The translations under genes were made by a program, and so were the position numbers. A model generated the notes under the pieces. The model saw nothing but the letters and a program-made list of their open reading frames with translations, did no database searches and was not told the origin of the DNA. From JBBTQX01 sp038064955 (GTDB taxonomy: Bacteria; Patescibacteriota; Minisyncoccia; UBA6257; GWB1-50-10), in contig JBBTRY010000015.1 of the NCBI GenBank assembly GCA_038064955.1, positions 1 through 19,931 of the forward strand: a stretch of DNA of 19,931 bases. Reading direction: 5' to 3'. This document shows, piece after piece, positions 1 through 6,334 of the stretch; within the stretch, counting starts at the first letter, position 1, and the number at the start of each line of letters is the position of its first letter.

Positions 1-38
1 GAGGTAATTTCTTTGGATGTGATCAATGCTTTTTTCAT
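1..38 (-). CDS. 5' end of a leftward gene, product unknown
   Basis: The reverse strand has an ATG at 38 followed by an open frame that runs off the left edge and reads MKKALITSKEIT. A strong Shine-Dalgarno sequence, AAAGGAG (54 down to 48), lies 9 nt before this ATG. In-frame ATGs at 44 and 47 lie closer to that site (3 and 0 nt), so 38 is the best start. Only 12 residues are visible. The Lys-Lys-Ala-Leu-Ile-Thr opening resembles the first beta strand of many Rossmann-like proteins, but no glycine-rich motif follows, so I do not assign a function. It is divergent from thrS, with about 139 nt between the two starts. Confidence 0.65.
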   Translation of the reverse strand, partial: MKKALITSKEIT

Positions 39-84
39 TGTCATCATCTCCTTTCGTTAATGAATGTGAAATTGTTTAAGAGCG

Positions 85-101
85 TTCTTGAGTTTCAAGA
101 A
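85..101. repeat. 7-bp inverted repeat in the divergent gap
   Basis: TTCTTGA (85-91) and TCAAGAA (95-101) form a perfect inverted repeat around a 3-nt GTT centre. It lies between the leftward partial gene and thrS. It could be an operator for either gene or a small RNA hairpin. A TTG codon in frame with thrS (88) falls inside it, which is one reason not to start thrS there. Confidence 0.4.
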
Positions 102-162
102 TGAAAGAACAATATCACAATATAATAACAAAGTCAATATCCTCAAAAACCTAGATTTTACC

Positions 163-168
163 TATAAT
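163..168 (+). promoter_or_regulatory. Candidate -10 box of thrS, leaderless transcript
   Basis: A perfect TATAAT lies 9 nt before the ATG at 178. A start site about 7 nt after it would fall at or within 3 nt of the ATG, giving a leaderless or nearly leaderless mRNA. That agrees with the lack of any Shine-Dalgarno sequence before 178. No convincing -35 hexamer is seen at the usual distance. A second TATAAT at 121-126 also lacks a good -35. Confidence 0.45.
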
Positions 169-177
169 GAATTAGTT

Positions 178-1947
178 ATGGAAAAAGCTGATAAATTGGA
201 TGATATAAGGCATTCGCTCGCCCATTTGCTCGCGGCGGCGGTTCTGAAGAAGTTTCCCAAGGCCCAGCTCGCCATCGGACCCGTCATTGAGCACGGCTTC
301 TATTATGATTTCAAGCTCCCCCGCCCGCTTACGCCCGAGGATTTGAAGGATTTCGAAAAAGAGATGCGGCATATGGTCAATCAGAAGCTCGCCTTTTCCG
401 GCAAGAAGATCACGCCCGCGGCCGCGAAGAAGCTTTTCAAAGACCAGCCTTTCAAATTGGAACTCATTAAGGAATTCAGCAATCCGCCGGCTGGCGGAAA
501 ACAACCCCTCACGGTCTATAAGACCGGCGATATATTTCTGGACCTTTGCCGGGGCGGGCACGTCAAGAACACATCGGAGATAGTCCCCGACTCGTTCAAA
601 CTCGACAAAATCGCGGGCGCTTATTGGCGCGGCGACGAAAAAAATCCGATGCTCACCAGAATCTACGGCCTAGCCTTCAATTCCAAAAAAGAATTGGAAG
701 AATACCTGAATATGCGGGAAGAAGCGAAGAAACGCGACCATAAAGTATTGGGACCGGCTCTCGATCTCTTCACTTTTTCCGACTTGGTGGGCGCCGGCCT
801 CCCGCTCTGGACTCCCAAAGGCACCATCCTTCGAAACACCTTGGATGATTTCGTCTGGCAGCTCCGCAAAAAGTACGGCTACCAGAAGGTGGAGATACCT
901 CACATTACCAAAAAAGATCTTTATGAAGTGAGCGGCCATTGGGAAAAATTCCAAGAAGATTTGTTCAAGGTGAAAACCCGCGAAGGGCATATCTTCGCGA
1001 TGAAGCCAATGAATTGCCCTCACCACACGCAGATCTATGCTCGGAAGCCCTGGAGCTACCGCGAACTCCCCCAGCGCTACGCCAATACGACGATGTGCTA
1101 CCGCGACGAACAGACTGGCGAGCTTTCCGGTCTCTCGCGGGTGCGCGCCTTCGCCCAGGACGATGCCCACGTTTTTTGCCGGCTTCCGCAAGCCAAAGAG
1201 GAATTTTTGAAAATTTGGGACATTATTCACGAGTTCTATGGCGTCTTCGGCTTTAATCTCCGCATCCGGGTTTCCACCCACGACCCCAAGCATCCGGAGA
1301 AATACCTGGGCGACAAGAAGAAGTGGGCCTTTGCCGAGAAGATGCTCTCCGAAATTGTGAAGAGCAAGAAAGCGGATACCTTCCCGGGCGTGGGCGAAGC
1401 GGCCTTCTACGGTCCGAAACTGGACTTTATGGCCAAGGATTCGCTGGGCCGAGAATGGCAAGTCGCCACCATCCAGCTCGATGTGAATATGCCAGAGCGC
1501 TTCGATCTCGTCTGCACGAACGAGGAGGGCAAACCCGAACGCATCGTGATGATTCACGCCGCCATCATGGGTTCAATTGAGAGATTTCTCTCGATAATAA
1601 TCGAACATTATGCCGGCGATTTTCCCACTTGGCTCGCACCGGTGCAGGTAAGAATTATCCCCATCGCCGACCGCCACCGTCCTTACGCCGAAAAGGTTTT
1701 GAAACAACTGGAAGAGAGCGGCATTCGGGCCGACATCGCCGCGGAGGGCGGAACGCTCGGCAAAAACATCCGCCAGGGAGAAATGGAAAAAATCCCCTAC
1801 CTCCTCGTCGTGGGAGACAAAGAGATAAAAAAAGGAGCCGTGAATGTCCGCCGCCGCCACGAAAGGGATACTGCGACCATAACACTCGAAGAATTTTTGG
1901 AAAAAGCGGGCCGGGAAATAAATAATAAGGATAGGAAATGTTTTTAA
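178..1947 (+). CDS. thrS: Threonyl-tRNA synthetase, short form without TGS domain
   Basis: This class II synthetase charges tRNA-Thr in the cytoplasm. It has 589 residues counted from the ATG at 178, against about 640 in E. coli. The protein opens directly with the N2 editing domain: HSLAH at residues 12-16 and CRGGH at 124-128 supply the usual His/Cys site. The catalytic core follows, with zinc ligands C280, H331 and H460, a motif 2 around YRDEQTGELSGLSRVRAF, and a motif 3 ending GSIERF. A C-terminal anticodon-binding domain follows. The N-terminal TGS domain is absent. The frame stays open back to a TTG at 88, but those 30 codons are AT-rich, do not resemble TGS, and overlap a palindrome and a -10 box, so I start at 178. 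miaA follows after 51 nt. Confidence 0.95.
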   Translation: MEKADKLDDIRHSLAHLLAAAVLKKFPKAQLAIGPVIEHGFYYDFKLPRPLTPEDLKDFEKEMRHMVNQKLAFSGKKITPAAAKKLFKDQPFKLELIKEFSNPPAGGKQPLTVYKTGDIFLDLCRGGHVKNTSEIVPDSFKLDKIAGAYWRGDEKNPMLTRIYGLAFNSKKELEEYLNMREEAKKRDHKVLGPALDLFTFSDLVGAGLPLWTPKGTILRNTLDDFVWQLRKKYGYQKVEIPHITKKDLYEVSGHWEKFQEDLFKVKTREGHIFAMKPMNCPHHTQIYARKPWSYRELPQRYANTTMCYRDEQTGELSGLSRVRAFAQDDAHVFCRLPQAKEEFLKIWDIIHEFYGVFGFNLRIRVSTHDPKHPEKYLGDKKKWAFAEKMLSEIVKSKKADTFPGVGEAAFYGPKLDFMAKDSLGREWQVATIQLDVNMPERFDLVCTNEEGKPERIVMIHAAIMGSIERFLSIIIEHYAGDFPTWLAPVQVRIIPIADRHRPYAEKVLKQLEESGIRADIAAEGGTLGKNIRQGEMEKIPYLLVVGDKEIKKGAVNVRRRHERDTATITLEEFLEKAGREINNKDRKCF

Positions 1948-1998
1948 AGGTAACCGGTTAATGGGCTTCTCCCTATACAATAGGATAATTCGGAAAAT

Positions 1999-2895
1999 AT
2001 GTCAAAGAACAAAAAACTGATAGTTATCGCGGGAACGACCGCGAGTGGAAAGAGCGCTTTGGGCATTGCCTTGGCAAAAAAATTCGGAGGCGAAATAATT
2101 TCCGCCGACTCCCGCCAAATCTATAGAGGTTTGAAAATCGGCTCCGGGGCGGTGTCCAAAAAAGAAGTAAGCGACATCCCCCATTATCTTTTGAGCGTCG
2201 CGAATCCGAAAAAAACTTTCACGGTATCCCAATACAAAAAATTGGCCCGAAAGAAAATGGAAGAAATATGGAAAAGAAATAAATTACCAATCATAGTCGG
2301 CGGGACGGGGCTCTATATCCGCGCCGCCGTGGACGGCCTCGTTATCCCGGAAGTGAAGCCAAATCCGAAGCTCCGCCGGGAATTGGAAAAGAAATCCGTT
2401 TCGGAACTTTCGCTGATTTTGAAGAAAAAAGATGTCCGGCGCTGGAGAGAAATAGACAAGAAAAATCCCCGCCGACTCGTCCGGGCGATTGAAATCGCAA
2501 CGGCGCTTGGTAAGGTGCCGGCAATCAAGATGAATCCCCTGGCGGCCGAGGTGCTTTTTATAGGTATCCGGAAAGAAGGGAAAATGCTCGAATCATTGGT
2601 CAAAAAAAGAGTCGCCAAGATGGTCCGGGAGGGACTTGTCGCAGAGACAAAAAAACTCGCCAAGACCGGCGTGTCGGAGAGAAAAATCCGGGAATTCGGC
2701 TTCGAGTATTCGAATACTCTGGCTTTTATCGACGGCGAAATCGGTTCTAAATCCGAGCTCATCGATAAAATCGTGAAATCCACCTTGGATTATGCCAAGC
2801 GCCAGATGACGTGGTTCGGAAAGGATAGTCGCATAATATGGATAAGAAATAGGCAAGAAGCAATAATTAAAATCAATAAATTTTTAATTTTGTAA
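1999..2895 (+). CDS. miaA: tRNA dimethylallyltransferase
   Basis: MiaA transfers a dimethylallyl group from DMAPP to N6 of A37 in tRNAs that read UNN codons. The 298-residue protein has the P-loop GTTASGKS (12-19), the SADSRQIYRGLKIGS segment that holds the substrate-recognition Asp (DSRQ 37-40), the IVGGTGLYIRA strand, the NPRRLVRAIE helix, and the C-terminal YAKRQMTWF motif. Length is normal for the family. The start is the first ATG after thrS, 51 nt downstream, without a clear Shine-Dalgarno site. It is probably co-transcribed with thrS. No isoprenoid pathway gene is in view, so the DMAPP source is not visible here. Confidence 0.95.
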   Translation: MSKNKKLIVIAGTTASGKSALGIALAKKFGGEIISADSRQIYRGLKIGSGAVSKKEVSDIPHYLLSVANPKKTFTVSQYKKLARKKMEEIWKRNKLPIIVGGTGLYIRAAVDGLVIPEVKPNPKLRRELEKKSVSELSLILKKKDVRRWREIDKKNPRRLVRAIEIATALGKVPAIKMNPLAAEVLFIGIRKEGKMLESLVKKRVAKMVREGLVAETKKLAKTGVSERKIREFGFEYSNTLAFIDGEIGSKSELIDKIVKSTLDYAKRQMTWFGKDSRIIWIRNRQEAIIKINKFLIL

Positions 2896-2979
2896 TTTTA
2901 TAAATAAATCCTAATTTCTAATGCTTTAAACGTTTGGAAATTTGAACATTATTTAAAAATTCAAAAATTGGAAATTAAT

Positions 2980-3008
2980 TTGACTTTGGTTATCTGGTAT
3001 AATAGAAT
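2980..3008 (+). promoter_or_regulatory. Sigma-70-type promoter for rpmF-nusB
   Basis: TTGACT (2980-2985) and TAGAAT (3003-3008) are separated by 17 nt. An alternative, overlapping extended -10 reads TGGTATAAT (2995-3003). Either gives a start about 10-20 nt before the rpmF ATG at 3026. The resulting leader is very short and has no Shine-Dalgarno sequence. The rest of the 2896-3025 gap is AT-rich, with repeated TTGGAAATT-like words. I see no strong terminator for miaA in it. Confidence 0.7.
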
Positions 3009-3025
3009 TAAGTTAAATTAAACCT

Positions 3026-3211
3026 ATGGGTGGAGTACCAACAAAGCATCATTCCAAGTCAAAAGTCGGCCGGCGGCGTTCCCAGCAAGCCCTTAAGAAG
3101 ATTAAGATAATGGTTTGCCCGAAATGCAAAGCTCCGACCCTCCCCCATCGCATCTGCCCGAATTGCGGCGAATATGTCAAAAGCCCCAAGAAACCAAGCG
3201 TTAAAAAGTAG
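3026..3211 (+). CDS. rpmF: 50S ribosomal protein L32
   Basis: Small basic protein of 61 residues for the large ribosomal subunit. It has the L32 layout: an N-terminal basic stretch with PTKHHSKSKVGRRRSQQA, then a zinc ribbon CPKC (31-34) and CPNC (44-47), then a Lys-rich tail. All four Cys are present, so this is the zinc-binding form. The start is the ATG at 3026, just downstream of a good promoter. nusB follows after 44 nt. Confidence 0.95.
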   Translation: MGGVPTKHHSKSKVGRRRSQQALKKIKIMVCPKCKAPTLPHRICPNCGEYVKSPKKPSVKK

Positions 3212-3255
3212 AAGCAGTCGAGTCCAGTATTTGTAATTTGAAATTTTAACTTTAT

Positions 3256-3690
3256 ATGGCCACCCGTCACTTAGCGCGAACCATTATTCTCCAATCCCTC
3301 TACGAATGGGATTTTTATGAGCACGAGGCCGACCTCGCGGCTATCATCGACCGGAATATGAAGGAATTCGGGCCAGGCATCGATGAGCCGGATTTCGTCT
3401 GGCGGATTGCCAAAGGCGTAATCGAAAACATCAAAGAAATCGACGATATTATCAAGCGCGTGGCACCCGAATGGCCATTGAACCAAATCGCCATTGTGGA
3501 TCGGAACGTGCTCCGGATAGGCCTCTATGAGCTCCTCCACGCCGACAGGAATGAAGTGCCACCCAAGGTGGCCATCAACGAAGCCATTGAGATCGCCAAG
3601 AACTACGGCGGCCAAAACTCTCCCAAATTCATCAACGGCGTTTTAGGTACCGTTTTCCGGGAACTAGAAGCGAAGAAAGAAGAAAAATAA
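3256..3690 (+). CDS. nusB: Transcription antitermination factor NusB
   Basis: An all-helical RNA-binding protein that, with NusE (S10), binds boxA RNA in rRNA antitermination complexes. It has 144 residues, a normal length. The N-terminal RHLARTIILQSLYEWDF helix, the central DRNVLRIGLYELL helix and the C-terminal AINEAIEIAKNYG and SPKFINGVLG segments are typical. It lies 44 nt after rpmF, probably on the same transcript, and the transcript ends at a hairpin starting 3 nt after the stop codon. No Shine-Dalgarno sequence precedes the ATG. The 3212-3255 gap is AT-rich and shows no separate promoter that I trust. Confidence 0.94.
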   Translation: MATRHLARTIILQSLYEWDFYEHEADLAAIIDRNMKEFGPGIDEPDFVWRIAKGVIENIKEIDDIIKRVAPEWPLNQIAIVDRNVLRIGLYELLHADRNEVPPKVAINEAIEIAKNYGGQNSPKFINGVLGTVFRELEAKKEEK

Positions 3691-3693
3691 AAA

Positions 3694-3719
3694 GGCCGGA
3701 CAATGTCCGGTCCTTTTTT
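3694..3719. terminator. Bidirectional intrinsic terminator
   Basis: Stem CCGGAC (3696-3701) and GTCCGG (3705-3710) with an AAT loop, extended by GG/CC past a one-base bulge. Read rightward, it is followed by six T (3714-3719). Read leftward, the A-run before it (3686-3693) becomes a U-run. It lies between the convergent ends of nusB (3690) and rplK (3734), so one hairpin can stop both transcripts. Confidence 0.85.
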
Positions 3720-3733
3720 CAAAATATGGGTAT

Positions 3734-4159
3734 CTAATCTACGATTTCGATACCCATATTTTTTGCGGTGCCGGCGATGATTTTCATCGCGGCATCGATG
3801 TCGTTCGCGTTCAAGTCCCCCATCTTCCGTTCGGCGATTTTCCTCAAATCATCCTTGGTCACTTTGCCGATAAAAGCCTTGCCAGGCGTGCCGGAGGCCT
3901 TCTCCAGTCCCGCGGCTTTTTTGAGGAGCGCGGAGGCCGGCGGGGTCTTGAGTTTGAAATCGAAGGTGCGGTCTTCGTAAACGGTAATTTCCGCCGGAAT
4001 AATGTCGCCACCCATATCCTTGGTCGCCTCATTGAACTGTTGGCAGAACTGCTGGATGTTCACGCCGTGCTGGCCCAAAGCGGGACCCACGGGCGGGGCC
4101 GGGTTCGCCGCACCAGCCTTCATTTGCAACTTCAGTGTCGCTTTTATTGGTTTAGCCAT
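3734..4159 (-). CDS. rplK: 50S ribosomal protein L11
   Basis: L11 forms the stalk-base GTPase-associated region on 23S rRNA. It has 141 residues, the standard length. The N-terminal domain carries PAPPVGPALGQHGVNI, and the C-terminal RNA-binding domain carries KTPPASALLKKAAGLEKASG and the final GTAKNMGIEIVD. It is the last gene of the leftward block, 6 nt after nusG, and is followed by a terminator. In most bacteria rplA (L1), rplJ and rplL come next; here none does. Confidence 0.97.
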   Translation of the reverse strand: MAKPIKATLKLQMKAGAANPAPPVGPALGQHGVNIQQFCQQFNEATKDMGGDIIPAEITVYEDRTFDFKLKTPPASALLKKAAGLEKASGTPGKAFIGKVTKDDLRKIAERKMGDLNANDIDAAMKIIAGTAKNMGIEIVD

Positions 4160-4165
4160 ATATTT

Positions 4166-4726
4166 TTATAATTTTTTCACTTGGAGCGAATCGAGCTCCA
4201 CCATCGTGTCCCGGCCGAAAATCGGAACTAGGATTTTTATCTTTCCGTGTTCCTCATCCAGTTCGGAGACTTTTCCCTCCTGGTCCTTGAAAGGACCATC
4301 GGTTATTTTTACCACCTCGCCCAGCTTAAAGTCAACTTTGAACCGGGGCTCGTTTCCGCCGATTCTCGCCATCAATTCCTCCACCTCGTCTTTCGAAAGC
4401 GGAGTCGGGGTCGCACTGTCGGCACCCACGAAGCCCGTCACACGGGGGGTATTCCGCACCACATACCAAGAATCGTTGTCTAAAACCATATCCACGAGCA
4501 CATAGCCCGGGTAAATTTTCTCTTCCGTCTTCAGGCGCTTGCCATTCTTTATCTTTATCTTCGTTTCCTTCGGCACAATGACGTTGAAGATTTTGTCCGT
4601 CATCGAAAGCGATTCGACGCGCTGTTTCAGGTAGCGCGCGACGGCATCCTCGTAGCCGGCGTAGGTATGGATTGCATACCAGTGGCGGCTGATTTCCTTT
4701 TGGCTTTTTTCGGATTTGATTATCAT
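4166..4726 (-). CDS. nusG: Transcription termination/antitermination factor NusG
   Basis: NusG binds the RNA polymerase clamp, raises processivity and links to the ribosome or Rho. It has 186 residues. The NGN domain occupies about 13-110, from HWYAIHTYAGYED through the IYPGYVLVDM strand to NTPRVTGFVG. The KOW domain occupies about 133-186 and includes GEVVKITDGPFKDQEGKV. Its ATG comes 1 nt after the secE stop codon, so translation of the two is probably coupled. secE-nusG-rplK is the conserved order. Confidence 0.96.
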   Translation of the reverse strand: MIIKSEKSQKEISRHWYAIHTYAGYEDAVARYLKQRVESLSMTDKIFNVIVPKETKIKIKNGKRLKTEEKIYPGYVLVDMVLDNDSWYVVRNTPRVTGFVGADSATPTPLSKDEVEELMARIGGNEPRFKVDFKLGEVVKITDGPFKDQEGKVSELDEEHGKIKILVPIFGRDTMVELDSLQVKKL

Positions 4727-4727
4727 T

Positions 4728-4913
4728 TTATAGGATGATTTTTTGGAGGATTTGAATAAAAATATAATCCAAGATACCCAAGAAAGCGGAGATAACCAAA
4801 GAAAGCACGATGACGAAAATCGTGTAGCGGACCGTTTCCTCGCGTCTCGGCCAATTGACTCTTTTGAGTTCCTGCTTGGATTCCGTCAGGAACAATTTGA
4901 TTCGTTCAAACAT
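4728..4913 (-). CDS. secE: Preprotein translocase subunit SecE
   Basis: A 61-residue single-span form of SecE, the clamp subunit of the SecYEG channel. An N-terminal amphipathic helix with the family pattern ELKRVNWPRREE (about 15-26) precedes one membrane segment at about 30-55. E. coli SecE has two extra spans, but single-span versions are common in other bacteria. The gene sits directly before nusG. Its start codon follows a 6-bp hairpin and a short U-run, with no Shine-Dalgarno site. Confidence 0.93.
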   Translation of the reverse strand: MFERIKLFLTESKQELKRVNWPRREETVRYTIFVIVLSLVISAFLGILDYIFIQILQKIIL

Positions 4914-4918
4914 AAAAC

Positions 4919-4936
4919 AATGCCTATTAAGGCATT
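4919..4936 (-). terminator. Weak hairpin between tsaC and secE
   Basis: On the minus strand AATGCC, a TTAATA loop and GGCATT form a 6-bp stem, followed by GTTTT and then the secE ATG. It could end some transcripts from the upstream block, or shape the secE 5' region. The stem is short and the U-run is only four long, so it is not a strong terminator. Confidence 0.4.
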
Positions 4937-4947
4937 TCTAAAATTTA

Positions 4948-5526
4948 TCATAAGGAGAGGGATTTAGCAACGTTTACGGCTCCTTCCCTAACTACTTCCA
5001 ACCGACCATTTTTAAATTTAATGAGCGTGGATGGTTTGGATTTGAGAATTCCTTTGTTGAGATAGAAATCCGCCTTATCGCCGAAATACCGCCGGGCTTC
5101 CCGGATATTCCTGGCTGGCGGCTTCCCTTCAGGGTTGGCGCTCGGCGCAACAAGTGGTCCGGAAACATTCAGAAACCTGCGTAGAGCCCTATCGGCCGGC
5201 AAGCGGAAAGCGACGCTCTTCCCGCGAATCGGTAAAATCACGCTTACTTTCCCCGGCCAAACTTTTTTCAATATACCCCGGGTTTTTTCGTCCAATCTCG
5301 CGCCGAAAAGATTCAAATCGCTTAATTTTGAAATAAGAACGATAAGCTGTTTTTTAGCGTTTCTTTCCTTTAATTCGTAAATTCGGCCAATTGACCGGCG
5401 GGAAAAAGCCGAACCGACCAGGCCGTAAAGGGTATCGGTTGGAAGAACGCCTATGGCTCCCTTCCTAATTTTGAGAGCCAGCTTCCGGCTGAACTTCCCG
5501 TAATTCCTGCGAATCGGTTTTTTCAT
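4948..5526 (-). CDS. tsaC: L-threonylcarbamoyladenylate synthase (TsaC/Sua5/YrdC)
   Basis: Makes threonylcarbamoyl-AMP from threonine, bicarbonate and ATP for t6A37 formation in ANN-decoding tRNAs. It is a single YrdC domain of 192 residues without the extra Sua5 C-terminal domain. Motifs: PTDTLYGL (29-36), the KERNAKKQ loop (53-60), WPGKVSVIL (90-98), FRLP, and SAN (129-131). I start at the ATG at 5526. The frame is open further upstream to 5637, but that part only reads the end of the PAP2 gene in another frame. Even so, the first 62 nt overlap the PAP2 gene. YrdC folds need the helix just before PTDT, so a later start is unlikely. Confidence 0.92.
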   Translation of the reverse strand: MKKPIRRNYGKFSRKLALKIRKGAIGVLPTDTLYGLVGSAFSRRSIGRIYELKERNAKKQLIVLISKLSDLNLFGARLDEKTRGILKKVWPGKVSVILPIRGKSVAFRLPADRALRRFLNVSGPLVAPSANPEGKPPARNIREARRYFGDKADFYLNKGILKSKPSTLIKFKNGRLEVVREGAVNVAKSLSL

Positions 5527-6037
5527 TATTTTTATGCAAGAATGTGCGGACGATTGCCCAGCTGGCCAAAGCGACCAAAATACCGCCCACGATATCCGTC
5601 GGATAATGGACGCCAGCGAAAATTCTCGCCAAACCATTCAGGAAAGCCAGGGAAAGGAACCAATAGCCCCAACGGCGATTGAGCGAAAAAATAGCGAAGC
5701 CCAAAGCGAAGAAAAAAGCGCCATGACCGGAAGGAAAAGATGTATTGGTTTCATTAATAAGGGGTTTAAAACCCAGCGTAACAAAAGGCCGCGGCCGGGC
5801 ATAGAAATAAGCGATGGTTCCCGCGATAATTCCCCGCGAGAGAAGAACCGTTAACGCGAGACGGAAAAAAACTACGAGTTTTGCTTTTAAACCCTTCTCT
5901 TTGAAAATGAAAAATACCGCTGCGCCAGCAAGAATATAGGCCAGATGCCGGGCAAAAAAAATTACGATGCCATCCGTGAAAACAGACCAGCCCGAAATAC
6001 CGTGAAACCAATTAAAAAGGCTGAAATCCCAAACCAT
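5465..6037 (-). CDS. PAP2-family membrane phosphatase, BcrC-like
   Basis: A 190-residue membrane enzyme of the PAP2 superfamily. The three phosphatase motifs are present: YARPRPF (R83-P84) in place of the first, PSGH (102-105), and R138-x5-H144-x3-D148. The Lys that opens the classical KX6RP motif is Ala here, as I recall is common in BcrC-type members. About five hydrophobic segments are visible. A likely role is dephosphorylation of undecaprenyl diphosphate, which would supply carrier lipid to RodA-dependent wall synthesis, but a phosphatidylglycerophosphate or other lipid phosphatase is possible. It follows rpsR by 8 nt. Its polar C-terminal tail (about 168-190) overlaps the tsaC start by 62 nt. 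Confidence 0.85.
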   Translation of the reverse strand: MVWDFSLFNWFHGISGWSVFTDGIVIFFARHLAYILAGAAVFFIFKEKGLKAKLVVFFRLALTVLLSRGIIAGTIAYFYARPRPFVTLGFKPLINETNTSFPSGHGAFFFALGFAIFSLNRRWGYWFLSLAFLNGLARIFAGVHYPTDIVGGILVALASWAIVRTFLHKNNEKTDSQELREVQPEAGSQN

Positions 6038-6045
6038 ATGCCTGG

Positions 6046-6255
6046 CTAGCGCCTGACGAAAGGCAGAAGACCTATCGTCCGGGACTGCTTTATGGCCTTA
6101 GCGAGGCGTCGCTGATGCTTAGCACAAATGCCGGTGTGGCGCGGGTCGATGATTTTTCCCTGGCTTGAAACGAAACGACGCAAAAGTTCCACCTCCTGGT
6201 AGTCTATCTCTTTGGAATTCTGGGAACAAAAAAGGCACTGTTTGATTGGTTTCAT
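6046..6255 (-). CDS. rpsR: 30S ribosomal protein S18
   Basis: S18 pairs with S6 on the small-subunit platform. It has 69 residues with the family core IDYQEVELLRRFVSSQGKI and the TGICAKHQRRLAKAIK helix, ending LLPF. Cys7, Cys10, Cys44 and His47 suggest a zinc-binding form. It is 79 nt after ssb, the longest gap in the leftward block, and its ATG overlaps the stop codon of an 11-codon frame. rplI (L9), the usual next gene, is missing; a PAP2 phosphatase follows instead. Confidence 0.96.
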   Translation of the reverse strand: MKPIKQCLFCSQNSKEIDYQEVELLRRFVSSQGKIIDPRHTGICAKHQRRLAKAIKQSRTIGLLPFVRR

Positions 6256-6287
6256 GTCTTTTTTGTATTCGACTGATTATTATTCAT
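6252..6287 (-). other. 11-codon upstream frame ending in rpsR start (ATGA)
   Basis: An ATG at 6287 opens MNNNQSNTKKT. Its TGA (6254-6252) shares bases with the rpsR ATG (6255-6253) in an ATGA overlap. It could be a leader peptide that couples ribosomes to rpsR, or chance in an AT-rich gap. A TATAAA/TAAAAT-like stretch lies about 10-20 nt upstream, at about 6300. Confidence 0.25.
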
Positions 6288-6334
6288 GGTGATTATTTTA
6301 TATTTATTGAATAGGTGTGGGGGTAAGTGTGCCC

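Noticed and set aside
88..177. Upstream TTG start that would extend ThrRS by 30 residues
   Set aside because: The extension is AT-rich, does not resemble a TGS domain, crosses a palindrome and two TATAAT hexamers, and has no Shine-Dalgarno site. The ATG at 178 leads straight into the editing domain.
670..1557. Long antisense open frame (295 codons) inside thrS
   Set aside because: It lies wholly opposite a well-conserved gene and its translation shows no family motifs. It reflects the codon bias of thrS on the other strand.
2980..3003. TTGACT paired with TATAAT as the rpmF promoter
   Set aside because: The spacer would be only 12 nt. TTGACT pairs better with TAGAAT (17 nt), and TATAAT is better explained as an extended -10 (TGGTATAAT).
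2896..3025. Repeat array or mobile-element remnant in the AT-rich gap
   Set aside because: There are loose repeats of TTGGAAATT-like words but no regular unit, no terminal repeats and no coding remnant. AT-rich low complexity is enough to explain it.
4914..4947. tRNA-Trp or other tRNA gene before secE
   Set aside because: Such a tRNA is found there in many bacteria, but the gap is only 34 nt and holds just a small hairpin.
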